Source of the DNA: Penium margaritaceum
Lineage: Eukaryota > Streptophyta > Zygnematophyceae > Desmidiales > Peniaceae
Reading direction: 5' to 3'
Assembly: GCA_023375785.1 (NCBI GenBank)
Contig: SZWC01001599.1
Span: 189,182-253,181, forward strand
DNA length: 64,000 bases
The notes beneath the pieces are model-generated. The model saw only the letters and a program-made list of their open reading frames with translations, ran no database searches and was not told the DNA's origin. Shown here piece after piece: positions 20,056 through 30,413 of the stretch. How positions within the stretch are numbered: position 1 is the stretch's first letter; every line of letters starts with the position of its first letter. The position numbers and the translations under genes were made by a program.

Positions 20056-21560
20056 GCAGCGACACCGGAGGAACAAGCAACTGAATAACTACCTGGGGAC
20101 AAACCCACACAAGTCCTCGGTACATCTTCACCATTTAGAAGATCGCAGACTTCACTTCAACAATAGTGAACAGAGCGAGTGCACCCAATGACGAGCAGCA
20201 GTCCTGGACGAGTACTCCAGCAATAGCAGATGAGCAACACACGAACAACGACGCTCTCCAGGCAATCCAGGTGGCAGCGACAACTTTTGCTGCAAATGGT
20301 AAAGTGCAGACAGAACCGATGGCCAATCTGGTGACGGACCCCACAGGCTCAACAAACCCTTTTCCCACGTTGCTACCCATCGGGTCAACACCAGGGACGA
20401 TGGGAGACACCGGCCAACAAGCGCAAACAAACGAAGACATGTACCAGTAGTTTTTGGGACTGGAGAGCCTCGACAACCATCTTCTTCAACAGCTCAACAC
20501 GGAGATGGAGGTGCTTTGATTTTCTCACACTTGTAAAGCAATGCTCACCAAGAGAAATTTGCAGTTCTTAAGTGCACTCCAAATTTGATCAGCACTCCTT
20601 GAGCTGTTTGGATCCCGCAAACTCCAAGGGACCGACGGTCAGGATATGGCTGAGGTTGGAGGTGTAGTTCACCACTGTTGGGGTCAACAACGACAAGAAG
20701 AAATTTGACCTCGCGGCTTCACTTTTGCATGGCATGGCTTCAAGATGGTGGTCAAATCTCAACGCCATCCAACGGCACTTTGAGACCGGCGGAGCTGCAT
20801 CAACGACTCTTATGATTGCTCTCACATTGTCGACCGTAGGCGTACTACCTCAGGCAGATCAATCCGACGTGACACAAATCTCTCACACCGCCGGAAACGT
20901 GGAGTAACTCTTGCGCACTACACTTGCTCGCTTTGGGTAGCTGAAGGAGAAGTTTGACGCACCGTACAAACTCTAACGTCTAAATCAGCAGTCCAGCGTT
21001 GCAGAATACACTTGGCATTTTTGCGAAATCATCACGAACAGTGACCTCACCCCCGAAAAATGATGTATCTTCTGCAACAATAGTCTCACGCGAGATATCC
21101 GGCCACCAATTGCCATTTTTGGCATTCAAGATGACCTTCCACGAATGATCGCAGCAGCGGACCGTATCAACAGCGCCAACTACAACGCTCAGATGCAGGA
21201 ATCCAATGGCGACCCCAAAGCCACAATCCTTATCGTGGCAGAGGATACTTGTAGTCAGCGGAAACCTCGTCTCTGATGGATATTGATGCCTTCGATCAAC
21301 ACAGTCAAAGATTCTCTGGGACTTGCAAAAAACCAGGTAATATCTCGCCCAACTGTCCAAAATGGTAACAACAAGCCGAAAAGGGGAGAAAGTCACAGAA
21401 AAAGAGTGAGAAGCCAAAACATGGTAGAGGACACGATCAGACGGCGAGGCTCCTGTCCGGTCGGAAAAATCTGCACCGACCAATCCTCCATCTGAGTGGC
21501 TCACACCACCGTAGACGGGGGTACCTGAGATCACAAAGTTCAACAAGGGGTATGAGGGCG
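20056..21560 (+). pseudogene. Ty3-C gag
   Basis: The longest open part (20166-20450) reads NRASAPNDEQQSWTSTPA and ends in QAQTNEDMYQ before a stop. It is followed by LESLDNHLLQQLNTEMEVL, the same heptad-like stretch as in Ty3-B. Capsid pieces follow to about 21280. The zinc finger near 21315 survives only as TCKKPGNISPNC, with both the first Cys and the His altered. The basic stretch after it resembles the nucleocapsid tail. Confidence 0.78.
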
Positions 21561-21599
21561 ACCGACAAGTGACACTCCTACCAGTGTGACCGAGGGGCT

Positions 21600-23520
21600 G
21601 TAAAATTTGCATAATGGTACCAGCACTACTCAAGGAAGGAAACTTTCATAGTTGCGGGAGCAACGACTTGGTTTGGAAGCAGGGTTTGTAGACCAAACCA
21701 GGAAGTTTTTAAGGAAAAACCATGGACAGACAACTGTAGATCTATCGACTTCGCGAACCACTTTGGTTGCAAATTAGAAATCTGCACGACGTAATGGTCT
21801 AGAGAACTTGTCCAACATGTGATGGCAAAACCATCCTCTGACGATATGTCTTGTACCTGCACAATCCGCGGGTCGAATGGAGCAATGGAGCAGTCTAAGT
21901 CAGCATTAATGGTAGAAAATGACACTTGCCTCCAGTTAAGCAACCCACGATGCAGTGACAGTCAAGGGAAGCAGCAGAGGTGGAAGCAACAAAGGAAGTT
22001 GCTATTGCCACAAAATACCAACAGATGTCTCTGGACATGGCCAAGCGGTCCCTAAAACATGGAGCTTAAGTGTGCCTAGTCCACATGGAAGTAGGGGAAG
22101 TGGAAGAAATTGCAACTGCCAAAGCAATGCAGGCGACGACAACCGAGAAGTTTGCGACGACACCAAAAGAGTTTTCAGAGCTCATTCATGATTTCAAAGG
22201 GGTTTCTCCCAAAAAACCACTCTGATGATTGGCAACGCAATGCAACATCGACCATGAGATGGACCTGAAGTCAGGCATAAGACCAACGGTGAAAGGAACC
22301 TATCAGATGAGCGATCACAGGCTGGCCAAACTCAAGAAGCAATTGGATGAGATGCTCAGATAGGGGTTCATCTGACCCTCCACGTCACCCTACGTAGCAC
22401 TGGTACTTTTTGTGAAAAAGAAAACAGGGAGATGCGGATGTGCATGGACTACCATGCAGTAGATGACATCACCATAAAGAAGCACTACCCCCTCCCGTGA
22501 GGAGGTGAACTTTTCGACCAAATCCTTGGGGCCCAAATTTTGAGCAAAATGGACCTACACAACGGCTATGATCAGATCCGCATGTCTCATCAGGATGTCG
22601 AGAGGACAGCATGTCATACCAGATGCGGGTAATTCAAGCTCAAATTCATGCCGTTTGGACACACAAACGCCCCCACAACAGTTATGGCGGCGATGAATGA
22701 CATTTTCCCAATGTACCTTCACGACTTTGTTGCCGTGTATCTTGATGACATCCTGTTATACACCCGCACCTGGGAGGAGCACAATGGACATCTCCGAAAA
22801 ATTCTCAAGGTTTTAAGAAGAGAGAATTTCGTTTTGGAAAAATCTTGAAGTGGGACTTTGGTCGCCGTTCAATCCATTTTTTGGGCCACATCATCGGCGG
22901 TGGACAAATCACAATGGACCCGGAAAAGGTGGATGTTGTTGCTGATTGGCCGACGTCCTCATATTTTTGGGATGTCCAAGTGTTTTTGGGCTTCTGCAAC
23001 TACTACCATCAATTTGTAAAGGATTATCCCCGGGTGTCAGCGCCTCCCTCCGATCTCACCCGAAAAACCACAGAGTGGAATTGGGGGAGCGACGAACAAG
23101 AATGGTTTAGCTCTTTAAGAAATGCTCTGACCTTGTTACGAATAGTAGATCCAACAATGGACTACATCATGTCCACCGATGCGTCAGATCAAGACATCAG
23201 AGTCGTTCTCCTTCAAGACAACAGCGGTGGAGAAAAACCGGTCACGTATATGTGAAGAAAAGTACGCGGGCCGGAACTGAACTATCCAGTGCACGAGAAA
23301 GAGATGCTTACAATCGTGCACAAGTTCAAGAAATGACGATGCTACCTGGAATGTTGGCGTTGTATCATCCATGCCAGCCATCCTTGAAAAAACTCAAGAC
23401 CCAGCCAAATCTAAGCCGTCAATGAAATTGATGAATGGAGTTCCTTGAGTCTAACTCCGAGTATGACATCGATTCTTGGCCTGGAAAAACAAATACCGAG
23501 GATGCTGTAAGTTGATGACC
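21600..23520 (+). pseudogene. Ty3-C protease, RT and RNase H
   Basis: The protease is barely recognisable around 21612-21900 (NPRVEWSNG matches HNPQVNWNSG of Ty3-B). RT appears across frames: TVKGTYQMSDHRLAKLKKQL (about 22289), STSPYVALVLFVKKKTG (about 22383), MPFGHTNAPTTVMAAMNDIF, and an intact active site YLDD at 22738-22749. From 22845 the frame stays open through FLGHIIGGGQITMDPEKVD and FLGFCNYYHQFVKDYP into RNase H (STDASDQDIRVVLLQDN). It stops at 23255, then continues as VHEKEMLTIVHKFKK. Confidence 0.9.
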
Positions 23521-25001
23521 AGATCTAATGGCTGAGTTAAGCAGGTTACTCGTTGAACAAGACCCATACCTTGCCAGACTATTTGCAAAGAGTTACAAGG
23601 AGTTTGGCGGGTACGACAAGACCAAGTTTTGGCTCAACGACCCCCATTGGCGACGACGTGTTTCACTTACCAGGTTGTGGTTCCTCCAAACAAGAAATTA
23701 CAATGAATCTTATTAGAGTGCCGCGACACTGGTCAAGTTGGATGCTTTGGCTAAGACAAGACGCTCAAGAATCTGGAAAAACATGATTAGTGGGACAACA
23801 TGCACAACGACATGGCGGCCTTCTGCAAACCATGCGACACCTGTCAGAAACAGAAATCTCGTCGCACGAGGTCACCCAGTCTTCTTCAACCCCTACCCAT
23901 TCTGACAGAACACTGGGCGGACATCAGCATGGACTTCGTGACGGGACTGTCCGCCACTCCCGAGGGGTACAACTCTATCCTCGTTGTGGTGGACAGATTT
24001 TCTAAAATGTCACACTTCATCCCAAGGACGACCACGGTCAACGCAGAAGAAACAACGCGGTTGTTTCTACACCAGATCGTCCGACTGCATAGAGTGCCAC
24101 GTACCACCATCAATGACAGAGATGGCCGTTTCACTAGCTGTTTTTGACACAAACTAATGACATGCTACGGCAGTCGGATTCACCTACCAACGGTGTTCCA
24201 TTCTCAGATGGACGGACAAATCAAGAGAACCAACCAGACGCACCAACAACTTCTCCGAACTTTATGCGAGTCACATAGCACTGATTGGGCAGCAAAATTA
24301 CCGACCACCGAACTTGCATACAACTCCGCCACTTCCACCGAGATGGGTACAAAACCTTTCGAGGTGGTGTACGGCAAACTACCCGCCACACCGGCTGGAT
24401 TTCAATGTCAGAGCAACATTTCTGCGGTTGATGTACACCACAGGGACTTTGCCAGCATCAGGGAGGAAACACGAATGACCCTCGCAAGGGCATAAGTATC
24501 TATGAAGCGGGCAGCCGACCAACATTGCACTGATGACGTATTCGACGCTAGCGATCACGTCCTCCTCAGCTCGGCGAGCATCGAAGTCCAAGAACAGGGC
24601 TTTGCGGAGCTCAAACCCCACTGGTTGGGATCAAGCAAATGCAAACCGTACTCTTCGCTTGACTTGAACTCCCCAACACTATGGTGATCCACTCTGTCTT
24701 CCACATCAGCAAGCTCAAGCACTACTGGGACCCCAGTCAGAACTTCCCCGGCAGAGACGTCGCACCTCCACCTCTTGTTATAGTAGATGGGGTTAAGGAG
24801 TACATGTATGATTATCTTCGGGCATCGACGCTGTGGAAGAATGACAGAATATCTTGTCACGTGGCATGGCTACGATGCCACACACAATGGCTAGGAGCCC
24901 TACGGCAACCTCGTCAACGTCGATCACCTGATCAACAACTATTTCCGCCGTCACCGGCCCACGTTTTCTTGTGCACTGGGATGTCGTGACTAAAAGGGGG
25001 G
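23521..25001 (+). pseudogene. Ty3-C integrase and chromodomain
   Basis: The HHCC zinc region ends in CKPCDTCQKQKSR (about 23827). The core is open from 23800 to 24147 with the first Asp in WADISMDFVTGLS and the second in INDRDGRFTS. The third region reads FHSQMDGQIKRTNQT (about 24193), with Lys at the catalytic Glu position. The C-terminal domain includes KPFEVVYGKLPATPAGFQ. A chromodomain follows at about 24797-24935 across a frameshift (EYMYDD, CHVAW or LVTWHGYDATHNG depending on frame). A polypurine tract AAAAGGGGGGAAGGGAGGAG ends the body. Confidence 0.9.
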
Positions 25002-25014
25002 AAGGGAGGAGGAG

Positions 25015-25180
25015 TGTTATGTCCCTGATGTACATGAGACTGTAAAACTCATGCATGGGTATTTAAAACCTTGCATTCATGGCCCACCGCATGGTGACTT
25101 CAAGATTGTTCCGCCGTTCGGCTGAGAGGATTTTGGCCAGCTGCCCCAACCCCTGGTGTCCCATTCTAGAAGTTCTCGAT
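25015..25180 (+). repeat. truncated 3' LTR of Ty3-C
   Basis: It begins TGTTATGTCCCTGATGTACATG and follows the LTR consensus through ATGGCCCACCGCATGGTGACTTC and GGATTTTGGCCAGCTGCCCC. Homology is lost after ATTCTAGAAGTTCTCGATGTTTTGATG, with a probable internal deletion. About 350 bases of the LTR are missing. Confidence 0.8.
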
Positions 25181-25508
25181 GTTTTGATGTGAGTCATCCC
25201 CGTCAGCTTATACAGCTTACTATGACCACTTGGCTGTGTCCATGCTCGTCCACATCCCTGATGTGGACCCAGTTGCTGCCAGAGCAGCAACGGGTGGTGA
25301 ATCCACCCACCAGCAGCTGCCATATAGCTGCCACGACGTCCAGGGTGCTTGCTGGGGTGCTCTGCAATTTTTGTGCACACGCTAGAGTTTTCTCGGTGGA
25401 CTTGCTCTTGAGCCTGATTTTCATGCTTTGCATTGTCTGTTCACTGACTGATGCCGGAATTGTGTGTGTAATCAATCGTGGTGTTCCTACATCTGTAGGT
25501 TCAGAAAG
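25181..25508. other. unassigned spacer
   Basis: No homology to other parts of the window and no convincing coding sequence on either strand. Contains ACATCCCTGATGTGGACCCA and a GCAGC-rich stretch. It may be original target DNA or the decayed start of the next element. Confidence 0.4.
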
Positions 25509-25815
25509 TGTTGGTTTGAGTACCTGTGCGTAGATTTACGACCAAAGCAATGGTTTTGGGATGCTTTTAGGACAAACTGACACTATCGCGTGCGTCACCC
25601 GCCGTACGCCGCGGCAGCTATACATGCTATGTACTTTGCAGTTGTCATTCCTCTCTGTAGTACTCAGCTATGGGAGCTTATGAGACTTTGCGCATCTCCC
25701 TAGCCTGACCCTTTTTGTTTTTATTGCACCTGCTTGCTTCCTAGTGGGCCGGCTGACTGGACACTGTCACCACGTCAACACTAGCAAGGTTAGGAAGCTT
25801 CCCAGTAACTTCTCA
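25509..25815 (+). repeat. probable 5' LTR of copia family 4
   Basis: The right boundary is supported by the primer binding site immediately after CAGTAACTTCTCA. The left boundary is a guess at TGTTGGTTTGAGTACC, which resembles the copia family 3 LTR start TGTTGGTTTTCATGC. No second copy is present in the window to confirm it, so the length of about 307 bp is uncertain. Confidence 0.45.
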
Positions 25816-25827
25816 TGGTATTAGAGC
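25816..25827 (+). promoter_or_regulatory. primer binding site of copia family 4
   Basis: TGGTATTAGAGC is one base off the complement of the initiator tRNA-Met 3' end. The same variant (TGGTATTAGAGC) is found in copia family 3 copy b at 42803. Confidence 0.8.
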
Positions 25828-25847
25828 AGCAAGAACTCTCTCGCTGA

Positions 25848-25868
25848 GTTGCGCCGCAGAGGCGCAAC
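25848..25868. promoter_or_regulatory. leader hairpin of copia family 4
   Basis: GTTGCGCC-GCAGA-GGCGCAAC is a perfect 8-bp stem with a 5-base loop, 20 bases after the primer binding site. In retroelement RNAs this is the usual place for dimerisation or packaging stem-loops. The function here is inference. Confidence 0.6.
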
Positions 25869-26585
25869 ACTAGCAGCAGCAGTGAGAGTCACCGCCGCCA
25901 CCGTATACTGGGACTTGTCGCAGCCGACATTAGCAGCAGAGGCGTCACTAGGCAATCTCCACGACCGTAGCTAGAGGAGCTATGACAGTGAAGAGCTCCA
26001 AGAGCCATGCCATGCGCAGCAGCAGCACCAGGTGGCAGCAGAAGTGGTGTCTTGCCACCAACTTGTACATAAAAACAAAGAAAAGGAGAAGCAACTCGTT
26101 GCAGTGGTGCTGGCTGGGAGCAGTGGCAGCGCGCAGCACCGACTGTGAGCAGTGGCAGCACGCAACTGCAACAACAACTAGTAGCAGTGGCAGCATCAGC
26201 AGCTGGGAGCAGCAGCAGCAGCAGCTGCAGTAATGGCGGCGGTGGCAGCAGCAGCACACCCACCGTAGAAGCAGGAACGGGCTTGCGCGGCGGCAGTGCT
26301 GTGTGTGGGTGCTGTTGCGCAACACTGCTATGTACCTTCGCAGAACGTGCACGACACTATGCAATAGCTACGCAGGCATGCGTAGCCCTTGCGTGGCCGT
26401 GAGTTGCGGGTGACGCGGCCACCCCCACCTGTCATAGGGAGTTTGCGTCATTCAACAAAAAAAAATGCTGACATAAAACATGCCTTCATAAGAATTTCCA
26501 GCGTTTTTTTGCTGGAGTCAAAGTCACTGATGTCATCATTGGCTGTGTTGGCGTCAGCAATTTTGGGGTCAAAATTCTTTTTTCT
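25869..26585 (+). other. AGC-rich leader of copia family 4
   Basis: A leader of about 700 bases between primer binding site and gag. It is dominated by irregular AGC, AAC and GTAGCA trinucleotides from 25869 to 26280, then unique sequence. Both strands give long Ser/Gln/Leu-rich open frames because of the composition. None is believed to be a gene. Copia family 3 has an even longer leader of the same type. Confidence 0.6.
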
Positions 26586-28111
26586 TAACGTCTCAACTCC
26601 ATGAGAAACAATGTTGGTTTCTTGTTTGGAGTACCTTTGACATTTGGCCCCATACTGAGCACTTCGATGGTGCCAGTACGTGACAAAGGCAAAGGGTTAG
26701 GAGACCCCTCCTCGTCCTCCTCGATGGGCATCATGAGTCCATGGTCGCAGTCACTCACGATCGACAAAACCTTGTCGTACGTAGGATGAGATGCGCTAGC
26801 AATAGTAGCGGCAGAGCAAGGAGTTGTAGGAGATAACGGAGCTACTACGGGTTTGTTTGGGGGCCTCACAACAGCCACCAGGAGGATCTACTAGAGTTGC
26901 ATCATCTCTTCAGCAGTCTACATCCTACACAGCACCACGGCCTCAGCACCCCTCATCACAGGTTGACACCTGGGACGAGGAGGAGATAGAGGATGATACA
27001 CAAAAAGGGTAAGATTTGTGTCCTCGAGGAGCGCATTCGCAAGCTACTTTCAGGATCACAGCCTCGTACCCCGCTACCTTCTCGACGTCAGGATCAGGCA
27101 CGTCGTTCAGCGGCATTCACTTTTGGTAGTGTTCCTCTCACTGGTAGTCTCCCTATACCCCACCCACCATCTCCCGAGCATGAGGCCGCCCTCCCTACAG
27201 AGCGGCGACCGAAGGACTTTGAGACATCTCCACCCTGTCATGATAGTTGGGGTACCTTGTTTCTGGTGCGGGCCAATTCTGTGGGCGTCTTGCCTTACTA
27301 TCACAGCCAGTATCAGACTTGTGACGCTCACAAGGTTGAGACAGTAGCAAGAGCGATGAGCCGTCTTCTCTATGCCATGCTGGAGACTGTGGCTGATGCG
27401 GGAGACTGTGGCTGATGCGGGAGACTGTGGCTGACTTTCGTTCCTTTCAGGGTAAGACCGGGACTCGGACTGCAGCAGATCTGCGTCAGGATTAGGAGTT
27501 GGCCCTGACACTTTTCACTGTGGAGACCCATGCCACAAGGGCGGCCCGACTATGTGAGTTTACTCCCTCCGTGAGAGTCCCATGGAGATTGTAGCTCACT
27601 AGTGGAGGCGCGTAATGCGCCTTTACACAGGCCTTGGGACAGGTGGTGGGACACAATTGTGGGGACTCGACACCATCATGATGGGGGTGCACTTGGACCA
27701 CGTGAAGTTCTGTACGGGCTTTGACGGTGTAGCTCTCTTTGAGTTGTCAAAGTCACTACAGCTGGTTCCTTGGGCATGTCGCTACTTCCTCTAGGCCACA
27801 TCGGCTCATAAGGCTGTCATCGCCAATCAGCGGAGTCCACTTGTTGCAACAGTGATTTCAACCCCTCCTACACCTCCGTCCCAGCACCAGTCCCACCTGC
27901 ACCGCTTCCTCCTCCTCATCTCTCTACCTCAATCAGCTACACTTAGGGCATTGCAATAGCCATACAGGAAAAGAAGCGATGCGACAAGGGAAAGCAGCAG
28001 CAGAAGCAGTAGCCAGCCCATAGTAGGAGTGGATTTTCTTTCCACTGCTACAACTGTGGAAGTGCTCTCCACTACACGGAGTGTGAGGAGCCCCTTGACT
28101 GGACTCGGATC
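26586..28111 (+). pseudogene. copia family 4 gag region
   Basis: Heavily decayed gag-like region. Open pieces include VLEERIRKLLSG (about 27020) and RSFQGKTGTRTAADLRQ (about 27439), and an Arg/Lys/Gln-rich stretch near 27970-28010. These lead to a nucleocapsid finger at about 28047, CYNCGSALHYTEC (three residues instead of four between His and the last Cys). Assignment rests on the finger and on its place between leader and integrase. A 19-bp sequence is present three times at 27382-27434 and shifts the frame. Confidence 0.6.
27382..27434. repeat. 19-bp tandem repeat, about three copies
   Basis: The unit GGAGACTGTGGCTGATGCG starts at 27382, 27401 and 27420, the last copy partial. The period is not a multiple of three, so each added copy changes the reading frame of the gag region. 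Confidence 0.9.
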
Positions 28112-29703
28112 ATGCGCGACCTTCAGGCAATACATGCATTGCAAGTATTCTCGTGTGACACAAGGATAGGGCGCACCATGACCATGACTGAAGCACACAC
28201 ATCCGTTTCACCAGGCTGTAGCGGTGATATGGACCCTTTGGATTGCACGATTGAAAAACTTTGTCAGCTGCTGGCCCTTCGTACTCAGGGAGGTGCGAGT
28301 GTGTTGTCTAAGCCAAGTGGTCCCAAGACAGCTTGTCTTACTACATCTCTTGCTCGTGATGATGCTTGTGGTGGAGGTCAGTTGGCTTGCGATGAGTATG
28401 GACATGACAGTACCGGCTGGCTTGACGAGTCACACATTCGTGCTCCTCGTTGTTGTCCGGAGTGTTCTGCTGAGCATCTGGCAGAGTCAGAGTTTTTTTT
28501 TCATGTTGCTCAGTGTGGACGACTGTTTGTGAGCCGAGTGGCACCTAGATCATTATCTTGGGTGCCATCCATAACGTGTCGTTGTAATGACTTTGTTGTG
28601 CTGGGTCCCATTATGTATGTTCGGGCCGTTCGCACAGGGTCTAGTCAGTCGTTGCCTGTTGAGGGAGTTGGGGTTGTGCGGTTTGATGGTCCGTCTGACC
28701 CGATGTACATTTCTGATGTGCTCTTTGTCCTTTCTCTTGAGCTGATCGTGCTCTATCTTTGTGCTTGCACCAGGATGGGTCTCACTATTGAGCACTCTGT
28801 TGACTCAACCTCAGTGATTTCTCTTGACACACGTGCCATCGAGCTCCCTGCCTCTGCTGTTGATGACCTCTATCATGTGTCTCGTTGCATTCCCTCTATT
28901 TATTCTCCCACCCTCTCTTCTAAACATGTGTTTGTCATTGTTGTTCTGTCCCCTAAGCACCAACACTTGTTACATCGTTGCCTCTATCATGTGAGCTTGG
29001 ACACTGTGTCCAAGCTCATTCGAACTCAGCCAGCCCTCAGTCTTAACGCTGCGTCCTTTGAGAAGCAACCCAAGAACGATTGCAAATTTTGCGCCCAATG
29101 TAAGATGGATCACCTCTCTTACCCTCACTCCTCCTCATGGGCACTGCACCCACTACAGTTGGTCCACTCGGACCTTCTCTTTCCTCTACCAGACGACTCC
29201 CTCTCTGATCGGGGACGATATGTTGTCACCCTGACCAATAGCTTCACCCAGATGCGGTGGGTCTACAGCCTACGTCATAAGAGCAATGCCGTGCAGGTGG
29301 TCCGCCTGTGGCTTGTGATGGCTGAGCGCCAGTCTCGTCACACCCTACACACGTTCCTCTAGGATCGTGGTGGCAAATTCTTAGGTGAGATGGATGCCTA
29401 CTTTGTTGAGCATAGTATCTTTTACCAACTCTCCTTCCCTACTACACCACAGAAGAGTAACGTGTCTAAGCGTTGGAAGTGGACCATGGAGGATGCGGTT
29501 TGCGCTATGCAGTCGGAGTGTAGTCTTCTAGAGTCCTTTGCCTTTGAGGGATTCTCCCACATGATGTGGGTTGAGAACCGCTTGCGGCATGGTCCGCTTC
29601 CTCACCATGTCACGCCGTACCAGCTGTGGTCCTTTCATCATGCTCATCTCCATCTTGCCCGCGTTTGGAGGTCCCTCGCCTACATCTGGTACACCGAGGG
29701 CTA
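28112..29703 (+). pseudogene. copia family 4 protease remnant and integrase
   Basis: A long open segment (28112-29362) covers the end of gag, a protease-like region without a recognisable DSG (it contains GPIMYVRAVRTGSSQSLPVE and FDGPSDPMYISDVLFV), and the GAG-pre-integrase zinc domain (HQHLLHRCLYHVSLDTVSK, CKFCAQCKMDHLSYP). The integrase core follows: first Asp in LVHSDLLFPLPDD (about 29160), then a stop at 29360 and DRGGKFLGEMDAYF for the second Asp. The third region SNVSKRWKWTMED has Lys for the catalytic Glu. It ends at AYIWYTEG, where copia family 2 is inserted. RT and RNase H are absent. Confidence 0.85.
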
Positions 29704-29724
29704 GAAGGGGTCCAAGGTCTCACT

Positions 29725-30378
29725 TGTTAGCTACTGAGCTAACCACCTCCGGCAGTGAAGCCGCAAAACCAAAAAAGCTCACAAAGGTTTTTACACCTTC
29801 TTCCTTTGCAGGTATGTGTCGTGCACCCCAAACTTAATCAGGCATACACTTCACCTTCAAGAGTACTAACGCCTTAGCATTACATCTCAAGAAGAGCTCA
29901 AGTTGTCAACATGTAAGAGAGCGTCGAGCAAGGGTTAATTGATCAGCATGCAAGACAAGTCCTTTTATAGCTGTCTGTCCAGCCCTAGAACTCAAAAGCA
30001 CATTCCTAAGAACTGGCTTGACCCCGCCACATCACCAAGAGACTTGCGGTGTGGGCTTGACACATAAGCATCCTTGTGCCAAGGTGACTGATCAGCCGTG
30101 TTGCTTCCCAGAAGCAGTGGACTTTCTTTCTTGGAAGCTTCTAAAACAACCAAGATGTGCATGGAACCAGGATCGAGCTCATGACCTCTCACTTGGCCAA
30201 ATCAACAAATTGGCCAAGTTAACCACTCACCTACATGGTGTAATCACAGGTCATATCTCACATGAGACAGAGCATAGTTGAGTCACCCTACAACAAATCC
30301 AGGGGTCATACCTCCACAAGGGGCAGAGCATTCCTGATCCGTCGTACAAGACTGAACAAGGGGCAAACATATTCAACA
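29725..30378 (-). repeat. left (3') LTR of copia family 2 copy a
   Basis: Element strand from TGTTGAATATGTTTGCCCC to GCTCAGTAGCTAACA, 654 bp, with TGTTR…TAACA ends. It matches 34994-35242 and the LTR of copy b (48620-49264). Confidence 0.93.
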
Positions 30379-30396
30379 AATCTCTCCCTTGCACCT
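30379..30396 (-). promoter_or_regulatory. polypurine tract of copia family 2 copy a
   Basis: The element strand reads GGTGCAAGGGAGAGATT just before the LTR start TGTTGAAT. Copy b has GGTGCATGGGAGATATT at the same place (49265-49281). Confidence 0.7.
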
Positions 30397-30413
30397 CGCG
30401 TCAGTTTCCATCA

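Larger units (their letters stand above)
19529..25180 (+). mobile_element. Ty3-C chromovirus
   Basis: A complete-order Ty3/gypsy element: LTR, PBS, gag, protease, RT, RNase H, integrase, chromodomain, polypurine tract and a 3' LTR that breaks off after about 165 bases. It is the only Ty3 copy in the window not interrupted by another element, but every domain carries stops or frameshifts. Confidence 0.88.
25509..29724 (+). mobile_element. copia family 4, 5' half
   Basis: LTR (tentative), PBS, AGC-rich leader, gag, protease remnant and integrase in the usual copia order (integrase before RT). The 3' half should lie beyond the inserted copia family 2 element but is lost in or before the gap at 35243-35696. 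Confidence 0.7.

Noticed and set aside
25156-25533. 125-residue plus-strand frame in the spacer and tentative LTR
   Set aside because: No family resemblance, no start context, and it overlaps the probable LTR start. The spacer is left unassigned.
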